Part shown: positions 1-7,681 of the stretch, in pieces
Position numbering within the stretch: position 1 is the first letter of the stretch
Layout: each line of letters starts with the position of its first letter
Notes under the pieces: generated by a model
Told to the model about the DNA's origin: nothing
Seen by the model: only the letters and a program-made list of their open reading frames with translations
Databases searched by the model: none
Assembly: GCF_021531915.1 (NCBI RefSeq)
Contig: NZ_JAFBIV010000006.1
Coordinates: forward strand, 1-64,000
Direction: 5' to 3'
Source: Oscillibacter valericigenes
GTDB taxonomy: Bacteria > Bacillota > Clostridia > Oscillospirales > Oscillospiraceae
Length of the DNA stretch: 64,000 bases
Program-made: the position numbers and the translations under genes

Positions 1-1
1 G

Positions 2-754
2 ACCCGCCCCCCCTATCTGGAGGCCGAGGCCGTCAGCCGCCTGCTGCGCATCGCCCAGGCAGCCGATGCCCCTGTGGTCATCGTCCATCTGACCAATCAG
101 GAAGCTCTCAAAGAAGTCCAGCACGCCCGTGACCGGGGACAGAAGGTCTATGTGGAGACCTGCCCCCAGTACCTGCTGCTGGATGACAGCGTCTATTTCA
201 ATGAGGACTATTCCCAGGCGGCCCGGTACGTCTGCGCGCCTCCCATCCGGGAGAAGGGCCAGCAGGACCTGCTGTGGAAAGCCCTTCGCCGGGGCGACAT
301 TCAGACCATCTCCACGGACCACTGCTCCTTCACCCTGGAGCAAAAGGAGGCGGGCCGGGGCGACTTCACCAAGATTCCCGGCGGTCTGCCGGGCGTGGAG
401 ACCCGGGGCGAGCTGATTTATTCCTACGGCGTGGCGAAAAAGCGTATCAGCGCCCAGCGGATGTGCCGCCTGCTGAGCGAGAATCCCGCCCGGATGTACG
501 GTCTCTTCCCCCGGAAGGGCCGGCTGGCCCCCGGCAGCGACGCCGACATCGTGGTCTACGACCCCGGCAACAGCCACGTGATCCGGGCCGCCGACTGCGT
601 GGCCAACGTGGACTACAATCCCTACGAGGGCTTTATCACCGCCGGCGGCATCCGGCAGGTATGGCTGAGGGGACATCTGGCCGTGGAGGGCGGCAATGTG
701 CTGGACAGCGAACCCCAGGGCAAGTATATGGCCCGGGGCAAGTGCAGTCTGTAA
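2..754 (+). CDS. Dihydropyrimidinase / D-hydantoinase family amidohydrolase (5' end cut by window)
   Basis: The frame is open from base 2, so the start lies upstream; 250 C-terminal residues are visible. The family hydrolyses cyclic amide rings (dihydropyrimidines, hydantoins) with a binuclear metal centre in a TIM barrel. The visible part opens with TRPPYLEAEAV, the family's RPxxxEAEA segment, then VIVHLTN with a metal-ligand-type His. STDHCSFT carries the catalytic-type Asp, followed by GGLPGVETR and the C-terminal GSDADIVVYDP, which returns to the small beta-sandwich domain. The family is confident; exact substrate (dihydrouracil, hydantoin or other) cannot be read from this fragment. A long-loop hairpin follows the stop. 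Confidence 0.85.
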   Translation, partial: TRPPYLEAEAVSRLLRIAQAADAPVVIVHLTNQEALKEVQHARDRGQKVYVETCPQYLLLDDSVYFNEDYSQAARYVCAPPIREKGQQDLLWKALRRGDIQTISTDHCSFTLEQKEAGRGDFTKIPGGLPGVETRGELIYSYGVAKKRISAQRMCRLLSENPARMYGLFPRKGRLAPGSDADIVVYDPGNSHVIRAADCVANVDYNPYEGFITAGGIRQVWLRGHLAVEGGNVLDSEPQGKYMARGKCSL

Positions 755-823
755 AAAACGGCGGCAGTCCCTGATTTCGGAACCGCCTCCAAAACAGTCA
801 AAGAAAATACCGAGTAACAGCAG

Positions 824-880
824 ATGCCTGCAGGATCGGTACAGTCCGAACGTGATTGTATCCATCCTGCAGGCATTTTA
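824..880 (+). terminator. Long-loop inverted repeat after the hydantoinase gene
   Basis: A perfect 13-bp inverted repeat (ATGCCTGCAGGAT at 824-836 and its complement at 864-876) with a 27-nt loop, followed by TTTTA. Position after the stop suggests termination; the large loop makes it atypical. Confidence 0.5.
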
Positions 881-898
881 CTTTCCTAAAAATTTGTC

Positions 899-946
899 TT
901 GACAGCTAATAATTATTAGCCTATTATGTAGCTAATGATTATTAGC
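899..946 (+). promoter_or_regulatory. Promoter of the tetR operon with two palindromic operators
   Basis: TTGACA (899-904), 17-nt spacer, TATTAT (922-927). A perfect 16-bp palindrome GCTAATAATTATTAGC (905-920) fills the spacer. A second copy with one mismatch, GCTAATGATTATTAGC (931-946), sits over the likely transcription start. Centres are 26 bp apart. The natural reading is autorepression by the TetR protein encoded just downstream. Confidence 0.8.
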
Positions 947-966
947 CATTGGGGGGAGGGAGTGGT

Positions 967-1539
967 ATGATGAAGACTGAAACAACGAAACAGAGGATCC
1001 TGACAGAAGCAATCAAGCTGTTTGCGAAAGAGGGGTATGAAGCGGTCAGTGTGGATCAGATCGCAAAGGCTGTGGGCATCAAAGCCCCATCCCTCTATAA
1101 GCATTACAAAAACAAACGCGATATCTTTGACAGTATCTTACAGGTCATGGAACAGCGGGACGGAGAAAACGCAGCCGCCTGTTCTTTGCCGGAAGGAACG
1201 GCAGAGGCCATGCCGGAAGCCTATGAACGATCGTCCATAGAGGATCTGATCACATTCAGCAAACAGCAATTCCGTTATTGGGCGGAAGATGATTTTGCAT
1301 CAGCTTTCCGGAAGATGCTGACGGTGGAACAATACCGCAGCGAGGAAATGAACCATCTTTACCACCAGTATCTAGGTGCCGGCCCGCTGAAATATGTTGC
1401 AGATTTGTTGAGCTCTCAGGCAGAGGCCCTGGCATTTTATGGCCCCATGTACCTGTTGTACAGCGTCTATGACGACGCAGAGGACAAGGCGTCCGTGTGC
1501 GCCTTGCTGGATACCCATTTGGAGAGGTGGCGCAAATGA
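967..1539 (+). CDS. TetR/AcrR family transcriptional regulator
   Basis: A 190-residue repressor-type protein. The N-terminal TetR helix-turn-helix is visible (RILTEAIKLFAKEGYEAVSV, then QIAKAVGIKAPSLYKHYKNK). The C-terminal half is the variable ligand-binding, dimerisation domain. The ATG at 967 is chosen because a GGGGGGAGGG ribosome site lies 6 nt upstream; an in-frame TTG at 949 would overlap it. The stop overlaps the rsgA start (ATGA), so the two are translationally coupled. Two palindromes over its own promoter suggest autoregulation. The ligand is unknown. Confidence 0.9.
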   Translation: MMKTETTKQRILTEAIKLFAKEGYEAVSVDQIAKAVGIKAPSLYKHYKNKRDIFDSILQVMEQRDGENAAACSLPEGTAEAMPEAYERSSIEDLITFSKQQFRYWAEDDFASAFRKMLTVEQYRSEEMNHLYHQYLGAGPLKYVADLLSSQAEALAFYGPMYLLYSVYDDAEDKASVCALLDTHLERWRK

Positions 1540-2570
1540 GTTTTCATATCCCGGACCGTTGGGCGGCACTGGCTTCTCAGTATCCTGAACTGGTGACAGG
1601 TCGAATCACTTTACAGGAAAAGGGCATGTATCGGATCCGCACCAGCGCGGGCGAACAGAACGCTCTTGTTTCCGGCAAGTTCCAATTCGATGCACAGTCC
1701 GTGTCCGATTACCCCGCCGTAGGGGATTATGTGCTGGTCAGCTGTGCCGATCCGGATACTGCCATCATCCATCAGGTGCTGCCCCGCAAAAGCATGTTCC
1801 TGCGCAAGGCGGCAGGTACTTCCAAAACGGAACAGGTGGTCGCTGCCAATATCGACACCGTGTTCCTGTGTATGAGCCTGAACAACGATTTCAACCTGCG
1901 CCGGTTGGAACGCTACCTGGCAGTTGCATGGGAAAGCGGAGCCCAGCCGGTGGTGGTGCTGACAAAAGCGGACTTGTGCGAGGATGTTGCCCGGAAACAG
2001 GCGGAGGTGGAATCCATTGCCATGGGCGCAGCGGTTCTGACCACCTCTGCCATGGAACTGGACGGATACCGGCAGATCATGCCCCATATCACGGAGGGCA
2101 AAACCGTTGCCTTTGTGGGTTCGTCCGGTGTGGGCAAGTCCACGCTGATCAACCGCCTGCTGGGGGAAGAACGCCTGGCAACAAACGGCCTGCGAAATGA
2201 CGATAAGGGCCACCACACCACCACCCATCGGGAACTGCTGTTTCTGCCAAACGGGGCCATGGTCATTGATACACCGGGTATGCGGGAGCTGGGCATGTGG
2301 GATGCTGCCTCCGGCGTGGAGCAGACCTTCGCGGATATTGAAGAACTGGCAGCCCGATGCCGCTTCCGCAACTGTTCCCACACCAGCGAGCCGGGCTGTG
2401 CCGTCCGTGACGCCATCCGCCGCGGCGAACTGGACAGCGGCCGCTGGCAGTCCTATCAAAAGCTGAAAAGCGAAAATTCCTATGCTGCCGACAGTGAAAG
2501 TTATCTGGCCGCAAAGGAAAAGAAATTCAAAGAGATCTCGAAAATCAACAAATACAACAAAAAGAGGTGA
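1536..2570 (+). CDS. rsgA: Ribosome small-subunit-dependent GTPase A (RsgA/YjeQ family)
   Basis: A 344-residue circularly permuted GTPase that acts in late 30S maturation. Visible in order: an N-terminal OB-fold-like region, LTKADL (NKxD-type G4), GSSGVGKST (P-loop G1), DTPGMREL (G3), and a C-terminal zinc region with Cys/His ligands (CRFRNCSHTSEPGC). The G4-before-G1 order is the family hallmark. ATG at 1536 overlaps the tetR stop. It is co-transcribed with a TetR regulator and a methyltransferase, unusual company for housekeeping rsgA. It may therefore be an accessory paralogue under ligand control; whether the genome has another rsgA cannot be seen here. Confidence 0.88.
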   Translation: MSFHIPDRWAALASQYPELVTGRITLQEKGMYRIRTSAGEQNALVSGKFQFDAQSVSDYPAVGDYVLVSCADPDTAIIHQVLPRKSMFLRKAAGTSKTEQVVAANIDTVFLCMSLNNDFNLRRLERYLAVAWESGAQPVVVLTKADLCEDVARKQAEVESIAMGAAVLTTSAMELDGYRQIMPHITEGKTVAFVGSSGVGKSTLINRLLGEERLATNGLRNDDKGHHTTTHRELLFLPNGAMVIDTPGMRELGMWDAASGVEQTFADIEELAARCRFRNCSHTSEPGCAVRDAIRRGELDSGRWQSYQKLKSENSYAADSESYLAAKEKKFKEISKINKYNKKR

Positions 2571-2575
2571 TATCC

Positions 2576-3292
2576 ATGAAATATCCATTGAATGAAAAAT
2601 ATTCCTCGCCGGAGCTCATGGCGAAGATCATGGGGCCAAACCCTATGAAACTGGAGGAAGAACTGCTGGCTGGCCATCTGATTCCTGCCGGAAGTGTGGT
2701 CTGTGACCTGGGCAGCGGGCAGGGCCTGACCAGCGTGTTCCTGGCAAAGGAATACGGCTTTACGGTCTATGCCGCAGACCTGTGGAGCGATCCCGAGGAA
2801 AACCGGCAGTTTTTCCGGGAAATGGGACTGTCTGACGCCGAAATCATCCCGGTCAAAGCGGATGCAACAGACCTGCCGTTTGAAAAAGGATTCTTTGACA
2901 GCATCGTCAGCACGGATTCCTATAACTATTTTGGCCGCAACCCGGAGTACCTGGACGAAAAGCTGCTGCCCTTTGTCAAGAAGGGCGGATATGTCTACAT
3001 TGCGATCCCGGGCATGAAGCAGGATTGCCACGATCATTTGCCTCCGGAATTGCTGCTGTCCTGGACGCCGGAGCAGCTGGACTATATGCATGATGTGGCT
3101 TACTGGCGCGACATGGTCGGCCAGAGCCGGGATGCCGAGATCATTGAGGTCAGTGAGATGGAGTCCAACGAAGAAGTCTGGGCGGACTGGCTGCGGCAGG
3201 AAAACGAGTACGCGGTGGGTGACCGCAAAGCCATGGAAGCCGGCGGAGGAAGGTATCTGAACTTTGTCAAAATTGTGCTGAGGAAAAAATGA
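2576..3292 (+). CDS. Class I SAM-dependent methyltransferase
   Basis: A 238-residue protein. SAM motif I is VCDLGSGQGLTSVFLA, followed by the acidic end of beta-2 (VYAADLW) and motif II/III-like segments (IIPVKADATDLPF, FDSIVSTDSYNYFG). It resembles small-molecule methyltransferases of the Methyltransf_11 or cyclopropane-synthase-like type. The ATG at 2576 follows an AAAGAGGTG ribosome site that overlaps the end of rsgA. It is the third gene of the TetR-controlled operon and is closed by a strong hairpin. The substrate is unknown; the operon suggests a stress- or drug-induced role, which is inference. Confidence 0.85.
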   Translation: MKYPLNEKYSSPELMAKIMGPNPMKLEEELLAGHLIPAGSVVCDLGSGQGLTSVFLAKEYGFTVYAADLWSDPEENRQFFREMGLSDAEIIPVKADATDLPFEKGFFDSIVSTDSYNYFGRNPEYLDEKLLPFVKKGGYVYIAIPGMKQDCHDHLPPELLLSWTPEQLDYMHDVAYWRDMVGQSRDAEIIEVSEMESNEEVWADWLRQENEYAVGDRKAMEAGGGRYLNFVKIVLRKK

Positions 3293-3332
3293 GATCAGGA
3301 GTTTTTCTGACTGTGACCTGAAAGAAAAAACG

Positions 3333-3384
3333 CGGCCCCTTGGATATGTTGAGCTGAATGTCTCACATATCCAAGGGGCCGTTT
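3333..3384 (+). terminator. Rho-independent terminator of the tetR-rsgA-methyltransferase operon
   Basis: Perfect 17-bp stem (CGGCCCCTTGGATATGT at 3333-3349, complement at 3365-3381) with a 15-nt loop and a TTT tail. Confidence 0.85.
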
Positions 3385-3458
3385 CTCAGATTGAGAGATG
3401 ACTTTTGAAAAAAGTCGCCGCAAGCGATATGACGCTTGCCCCCTATCGTTCCCTCCTC

Positions 3459-3489
3459 AGCCGCGAATCCAGCGAAGCGAATCGTGGCT
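3459..3489 (+). repeat. Dispersed hairpin, family 1 (short form)
   Basis: Stem AGCCGC/GTGGCT enclosing GAATCCAGCGAAGCGAATC. The loop core CCAGCGAAGCG recurs in hairpins at 3608, 4156, 7764 and 55267, and in variant form at 24675, with different paired stems. Confidence 0.65.
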
Positions 3490-3523
3490 GAAAGCGAAGA
3501 AAAAGCACGTTCGGCGTATTATG

Positions 3524-3562
3524 AAAATGCCCTAAGGCCTTTTCATCGCCTTAGGGCATTTT
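3524..3562. terminator. Bidirectional-looking terminator hairpin
   Basis: AAAATGCCCTAAGGC (3524-3538) pairs with GCCTTAGGGCATTTT (3548-3562). It lies between hairpin repeats with no gene on either side within 160 bp, so it may be part of the repeat array. Confidence 0.6.
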
Positions 3563-3607
3563 CTGAGCTGTAAGGCATGGACGATTTGGATATTTTCGTC
3601 TCTTATC

Positions 3608-3640
3608 CGAACCGGAATCCAGCGAAGCGAATCCGGTTCG
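3608..3640 (+). repeat. Dispersed hairpin, family 1 (short form, second copy)
   Basis: CGAACCG/CGGTTCG stem around the same GAATCCAGCGAAGCGAATC loop seen at 3465, followed by GGGAGCGAGGAGCAGCAG. This resembles the GGAGAGGAGGAGCAG tail of other family members. The surrounding 3400-3690 stretch holds no gene. Confidence 0.65.
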
Positions 3641-3690
3641 GGAGCGAGGAGCAGCAGAATGAGCGCGGGATGAGATTTTGATGCGGAGCA

Positions 3691-3729
3691 TAAAAATCTC
3701 GTCGCAAGCGATATGACGCTTGCGACGAG
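3691..3729 (-). terminator. Terminator of ssrA
   Basis: On the minus strand a 13-bp stem (CTCGTCGCAAGCG and complement, loop of 6) ends in ATTTTTA and starts 2 nt after the tmRNA CCA. A shorter relative (GCAAGCGATATGACGCTTGC) lies at 3419-3438. Confidence 0.85.
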
Positions 3730-3730
3730 C

Positions 3731-4078
3731 TGGTGGAGGTGGGGGGAGTTGAACCCCCGTCCGAAAGCACTTTAACGGGACTTTCTCCGGGCGCAGTCAG
3801 GTTTCAAAATTCCCGCCCCGCAAAGACACCTGACAGACTTTGCGGCTTAGTAGAGTCATGATGCGTGGGCAGGTCAACTCTTTCCTGCCTCACGGACGCC
3901 ACATCAACGACGCCTTCCCCGGCCTGTGGCCTCTCCGGTTCAGACGGCCGCCTTTAATTAGGCAGCAATAGCAACAGTGTTGTTGTTATTTAATTTATAA
4001 ATTGCCCGTTTTATGGCGGTCAGGCGCCGCCGCCCGCTTGTCCCGCCTCCATACCCCCGTCGAAACCGGTACACCCCC
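3731..4078 (-). ncRNA. ssrA: tmRNA (transfer-messenger RNA)
   Basis: 348 nt on the minus strand with encoded CCA. The 5' end reads GGGGGTGTACCGGTTTCGAC and the 3' end carries a T-arm with GGTTCAACTCCCCC followed by CACCTCCACCA. The 5' GGGGGTG pairs with 3' CACCTCC as a 7-bp acceptor stem with one G-U. The best tag frame, read back from the TAA at 3958-3960, is AIYKLNNNNTVAIAA with GCA as resume codon (3961-4005). It rescues stalled ribosomes with SmpB, whose gene is 1.6 kb upstream on the same strand. Identity is very confident; the tag is an inference from the reading frame. Confidence 0.95.
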
Positions 4079-4310
4079 TCGTCAATACAAACTGCGCTCC
4101 ACGCACTCCCGGCTTACGCCGAGAGTTCGCAACGCTCCGTTTGTCTTTCCTCTTCCAATCGAACCCGCTTCGCTGGGCTTCGATTGGGTTCCTGGAGTTG
4201 GGGCAAACTTCACTACATTCGCTCCCGGCTTGCGCCGAGAGTTCGCGCCGTTCCGTTGCCCCTCCTCTCCAAATCAGAAACGCTGTGCTGATTTCTAATT
4301 TGGTTCAGGG
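4079..4310 (-). repeat. Two adjacent copies of dispersed hairpin family 1
   Basis: Read on the minus strand, each unit has a variable stem with loop AAGCCCAGCGAAGCGGGTT (4154-4186) or a relative (around 4265-4306). Then come a GGAAGAGGA or GGAGAGGAGG linker and a compound stem with GCGAACTCTCGGCG. The first unit ends TTGACGAGG directly at the 5' end of ssrA. No gene and no clear ssrA promoter are seen here. Confidence 0.7.
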
Positions 4311-4340
4311 ATCCGTTTTGGGTCTTGGAATTGGGATCAC

Positions 4341-4393
4341 TGTCACGTATCGTAACACATTTCAACGTCGAAATGTGTTACGATTTCGTGACA
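4341..4393. terminator. Long hairpin between the SDR gene and ssrA
   Basis: TGTCACG...CGTGACA encloses CGTAACACATTTC/GAAATGTGTTACG (13 bp, 6-nt loop). It probably ends the cyclophilin-SDR transcript, although the T-rich run lies on the plus-strand side (TTTTTAATTTTTC). Confidence 0.55.
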
Positions 4394-4404
4394 TTTTTAA
4401 TTTT

Positions 4405-5163
4405 TCAGGTTTTTGCGAATTTGACCATCAGCTTCACCGGAGTGATCTTGGCCAACACCCGGTAGAACTTATAGAACAGCTTGGGTGTATAGATGGTCCG
4501 GCCTGCCCGGGCAGCGCGGAGGGCACCGCCTGCTACCCGCACCTGGTCACAGTAGGGCAGGGTGGCAAACATCTTGGAGTTGCCCGTGATGTTGCCCACA
4601 TCCAGGAACTCGGTCTTCATGGGGCCGGGGCAGACCGCCGTGACGGTAATGCCCTTGGGCTTCAGCTCCTCCGCCAGTCCCACGGTGAAGGAACTGACGT
4701 ATGCCTTGGTGGAGGAGTAGACCGTCATGCGGGGATTGGGGCAGAAGGAGGCGATGGAGGACACGTTCAGGATGCAGCCGCCGGGAGCCATGAAGGGCAC
4801 CGTGATGTTGGTGACCGCCGTCAGAGCCCGCAGGTTCAGGTCGATCATCCGGGTCTGGGAGGCGGTATCCACCTCGCCGATGTTTCCCAAGTAGCCGCAG
4901 CCGGCGTTATTCACCAGCAGCACCACCTCCGGCTGCTGGGCGCTGAGCTTCTCCTGGAGGGCCATAAAGCTCATGGTGTCGCACAGATCCATGGACAGGC
5001 ACTCAACCTGCTTGTCCGGAAGGGACGCCGCCAGCTCCTCCAGCCGGTCCGCCCGGCGGGCAATGAGCCAGTAGCACTCCACCTCGGGAAATACATCCGC
5101 CAGCTGGCGGACAAATTCCCGTCCAAGTCCGGTGGACGCACCGGTGACGATGGCAGTTTTCAT
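4405..5163 (-). CDS. Short-chain dehydrogenase/reductase (classical SDR)
   Basis: A 252-residue oxidoreductase. The N-terminal Rossmann motif TGASTGLG binds NAD(P), NNAG-type (VNNAGCG) follows, and the catalytic YSSTK (YxxxK) with an upstream Ser (LNVSSIAS) is present. It resembles the DltE/YqjQ-like SDRs; the substrate is not predictable. The start at 5163 is set by a CAAAGGAGG ribosome site; a longer in-frame extension upstream lacks one. It lies downstream of the cyclophilin gene on the same strand, likely co-transcribed. Confidence 0.88.
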   Translation of the reverse strand: MKTAIVTGASTGLGREFVRQLADVFPEVECYWLIARRADRLEELAASLPDKQVECLSMDLCDTMSFMALQEKLSAQQPEVVLLVNNAGCGYLGNIGEVDTASQTRMIDLNLRALTAVTNITVPFMAPGGCILNVSSIASFCPNPRMTVYSSTKAYVSSFTVGLAEELKPKGITVTAVCPGPMKTEFLDVGNITGNSKMFATLPYCDQVRVAGGALRAARAGRTIYTPKLFYKFYRVLAKITPVKLMVKFAKT

Positions 5164-5197
5164 AGGGCCGCCTCCTTTGATTTTATGTGATTTTATG

Positions 5198-5722
5198 TTA
5201 GTGGGTCTCGGGCGCGGGATACTCCACGCCCTGGGTGTCCACCCGGATGGAGCCGATGACCACATCCTTCTTGGGCTTGTCGTTCATCATGTTCCGCTGG
5301 ACCCGGGAGATATCGATGGCGATCTCCTGACCCTCGGTGATCTGGCCGAAGGCGGCGTACTGGCCATCCAGATGGGGAGCGGGGGCCACCATGATGAAGA
5401 ACTGGCTGCCGGCGGAGTTGGGAGCCATGGTGCGGGCCATGGACAGCACGCCGGTGGTGTGGACCAGGTCGTTCTGGCGGAAGCCGTTGGCGGCGAACTC
5501 GCCGTTGATCTCATAGCCGGGGCCGCCCATGCCGTTGCCGTTGGGGCAGCCGCCCTGGATCATGAAGCCGGGGATGACCCGGTGGAAGATCAGGCCGTCA
5601 TAGAAGCCCTTGTTGGCCAGAGAGATGAAGTTGTTGACGGTGTTGGGGGCCTTCTCGGGGTACAGCTCGCCGGTCATGACCCGGCCGTCCTCCATGGTGA
5701 TGGTAACAATAGGATTGGACAT
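5198..5722 (-). CDS. Cyclophilin-type peptidyl-prolyl cis-trans isomerase
   Basis: 174 residues, no signal peptide, so cytosolic. It catalyses X-Pro isomerisation during folding. Cyclophilin motifs are clear: FHRVIPGFMIQGGCPNGNGMGGPGYEI, where the Arg and Phe belong to the active site, and SAGSQFFIM. The start at 5722 (MSNPIVTITMEDGR) follows a GAGAGGA ribosome site and lies 2 nt after the smpB stop, so the two genes form one transcript. Confidence 0.93.
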   Translation of the reverse strand: MSNPIVTITMEDGRVMTGELYPEKAPNTVNNFISLANKGFYDGLIFHRVIPGFMIQGGCPNGNGMGGPGYEINGEFAANGFRQNDLVHTTGVLSMARTMAPNSAGSQFFIMVAPAPHLDGQYAAFGQITEGQEIAIDISRVQRNMMNDKPKKDVVIGSIRVDTQGVEYPAPETH

Positions 5723-5724
5723 GG

Positions 5725-6198
5725 TTATCGATTCCTCTCTTTCATGGTGCGGTCGATCTCCCGCCTGGCGTCCCGCTTGGCGGTGGCCTCCCGCTTGTCG
5801 TAGTTTTTCTTGCCCTTGCACAGGCCCACCTCCACCTTGACCCGGGCGTCCTTGAAGTAGACGCTCAGGGGCACCAGGGTGTAGCCGTCCTGCTTGATGA
5901 GGGCGTGGAGCTTGCGGATCTCCCGCTTGTGCATCAGGAGCCGCCGGGTGCGGACAGGGTCCTTGTTGAAAATGTTGCCCTTTTCGTAGGGAGAGATGTG
6001 GAGGCTGTGGACAAACAGCTCTCCGTCCTTGACGGTGCAGTAGGAGTCCTTCAGGTTCAGCGTGCCGGCCCGGATGGACTTGACCTCCGTACCGGCCAGC
6101 TCAATGCCGGCCTCGTACTTGTCCTCCACGAAGTAGTCGTGGTACGCCTTGCGGTTCTGTGCCGCGATCTTGATGCCCTTTTTCTCCGTGGGGCTCAC
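5725..6198 (-). CDS. smpB: SsrA-binding protein SmpB
   Basis: About 157 residues. SmpB binds the tRNA-like domain of tmRNA and places it in the A site of stalled ribosomes. Visible: AQNRKAYHDYFVEDKYEAGIEL, GTEVKSIRAG, DSYCTVKDGELFVHSLHI, and the basic tail KRDARREIDRTMKERNR that enters the mRNA channel. The start is uncertain: GTG at 6198 gives a normal length, but the purine-rich AAAGAG directly abuts it. A GTG at 6231 lies inside the promoter and is unlikely. Confidence 0.93.
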   Translation of the reverse strand: MSPTEKKGIKIAAQNRKAYHDYFVEDKYEAGIELAGTEVKSIRAGTLNLKDSYCTVKDGELFVHSLHISPYEKGNIFNKDPVRTRRLLMHKREIRKLHALIKQDGYTLVPLSVYFKDARVKVEVGLCKGKKNYDKREATAKRDARREIDRTMKERNR

Positions 6199-6221
6199 CT
6201 CTTTCACTGGAAAGTTTTTAT

Positions 6222-6250
6222 AGTATAGCACAGCTTATGGAAATCTTCAA
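6222..6250 (-). promoter_or_regulatory. Sigma-A promoter of smpB
   Basis: Minus strand TTGAAG (6250-6245), 17-nt spacer, TATACT (6227-6222). It is divergent from the NUDIX gene promoter 15 bp away. Confidence 0.8.
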
Positions 6251-6264
6251 GTGGCAGAACGGGG

Positions 6265-6293
6265 TTGGCAATGTTGCATACCTGTGCTATAAT
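6265..6293 (+). promoter_or_regulatory. Sigma-A promoter of the NUDIX-walRK operon
   Basis: TTGGCA (6265-6270), 17-nt spacer, TATAAT (6288-6293), 58 nt before the NUDIX ATG. Confidence 0.85.
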
Positions 6294-6350
6294 AACTTGA
6301 TTATATATTGTAAGCTGCTTTTCTGAAAAGCAAACGAGAGGTGTCAATTT

Positions 6351-6899
6351 ATGCTGCAGCCAAAGGACCTGACTGAGAAGACCCTCAGCCGGGAAGATAA
6401 ATACCAGGGCCGCATCCTCAGCGTCCATGTGGACGAGGTGCTGCTGCCCAACGGGAATACCTCCACCCGGGAAGTGGTGGACCATGTGGACGGCGTGGCC
6501 GTGCTGGCTCTGGACGACCGGAACAACGTGCTGACCGTCACCCAGTACCGCTATGTATTCGGCAAAACGCTGCTGGAACTGCCCGCCGGCAAGCTGGACC
6601 CGGGCGAGGACCCGGTGACCGGCGCCCTGCGGGAACTGAAGGAGGAGACCGGCGCCGTGCCGGACATCTTCCTGCCCCTGGGGCGCATCATCCCGGCTCC
6701 CGGCTGCTACGGCGAGGTGCTGTACCTGTTCCTGGCCCGGGGGCTCCGCATGGAGGACCAGCATCTGGACCCGGACGAATTTTTGAATGTGGAGCGCATC
6801 CCCTTTGAAGAGATGGTCCACCGCTGCCTCACCGGCGAGATCGAGGACGCCAAGACCGTGGCCGCCGTGCTGAAGGCCAAGCTCCAGCTGAATCTGTAA
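6351..6899 (+). CDS. NUDIX hydrolase, ADP-ribose pyrophosphatase type
   Basis: 182 residues, the usual length for NudF-like enzymes that split ADP-ribose to AMP and ribose 5-phosphate. The complete Nudix box is visible: GKLDPGEDPVTGALRELKEE followed by TG, matching GX5EX7REUXEEXGU. The N-terminal strand region (GRILSVHVDEVLLPNG) fits the ADPRase dimer interface. ATG at 6351 follows GAGAGGTG. It sits 11 nt before walR, so it is probably co-transcribed with the two-component system. Confidence 0.9.
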   Translation: MLQPKDLTEKTLSREDKYQGRILSVHVDEVLLPNGNTSTREVVDHVDGVAVLALDDRNNVLTVTQYRYVFGKTLLELPAGKLDPGEDPVTGALRELKEETGAVPDIFLPLGRIIPAPGCYGEVLYLFLARGLRMEDQHLDPDEFLNVERIPFEEMVHRCLTGEIEDAKTVAAVLKAKLQLNL

Positions 6900-6910
6900 G
6901 GGAGGACTTT

Positions 6911-7621
6911 ATGGACAATCAGAAGACTGTCCTTATCGTAGAGGACGAGAAAAACATCGTGGATATCGTAAAGTTCAACCTCCAGCGGGAGGGCTACCGG
7001 ACTCTGGAGGCCTATGACGGGCAGGACGGCCTGGACAAGGCCCGGACGGAAAACCCGGATCTGATCCTGCTGGATGTCATGCTGCCCAGGATGATCGGCT
7101 TTGATGTATGCAAGACCCTGCGGGCCGAGGGCAACAACGTGCCGGTCATCATCCTGACCGCCCGGGAGGAGGAAGCGGACAAGGTCCTGGGCCTGGAGAT
7201 CGGCGCAGATGACTACATTACCAAGCCCTTTTCCATGCGGGAGCTGATCGCCCGGGTGGCCGCCAATATCCGCCGCAGTGCCATGGTTGCCGCAGCGGCC
7301 CCGGCCGCCTCTGCCAGTGCCATGCCCGTGGCAGGGGACCTGTCCATCAACACGGACAGCCACCAGGTCTTCCGGGGCGGCAAGCCCGTGGACCTGACTC
7401 AGCGGGAATACGAGCTGCTGACCTTCCTGGCCAGCCATCCCAACAAGGTCTATTCCCGTGTGGACCTGATGGAACAGGTGTGGAACTACGGCTACGTGGG
7501 CGACGACGTGCGCACGGTGGACGTGACCGTCCGCCGCCTGCGGGAGAAGATCGAAGCCGACCCGGCCAACCCCGCGTACATACTGACACGGCGGGGTGCG
7601 GGATACTACTTTTCTGTATAA
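6911..7621 (+). CDS. walR: OmpR/PhoP-family response regulator, WalR (YycF)-like
   Basis: 236 residues. The receiver domain (about 1-120) has LILLDVMLP with the phospho-acceptor Asp, and ILTAREEE and TKPFSMREL with the conserved Thr and Lys. An Ala-rich linker precedes the winged-helix domain (LTQREYELLTFLA; VDVTVRRLREKIE). The WalR call rests on context: the next three genes are a HAMP-PAS histidine kinase and YycH/YycI-like proteins. In Firmicutes this system controls cell-wall hydrolases. A PhoP role is the main alternative, less likely with YycH/I behind. Confidence 0.85.
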   Translation: MDNQKTVLIVEDEKNIVDIVKFNLQREGYRTLEAYDGQDGLDKARTENPDLILLDVMLPRMIGFDVCKTLRAEGNNVPVIILTAREEEADKVLGLEIGADDYITKPFSMRELIARVAANIRRSAMVAAAAPAASASAMPVAGDLSINTDSHQVFRGGKPVDLTQREYELLTFLASHPNKVYSRVDLMEQVWNYGYVGDDVRTVDVTVRRLREKIEADPANPAYILTRRGAGYYFSV

Positions 7622-7681
7622 AGGGGGACGCCGCATCCGTAAAGCAGCAAAGCTGCTAACGGCTGCGCAGTAGATTCCCCC

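Noticed and set aside
4002-5190. Plus-strand frames across ssrA, the repeat pair and the SDR gene
   Set aside because: They cover tmRNA and hairpin repeats and are antisense to the SDR gene; no coding features.
6199-6231. An N-terminal extension of SmpB (MLYYKNFPVKE)
   Set aside because: It would be encoded by the -10 region and leader of the smpB promoter itself.
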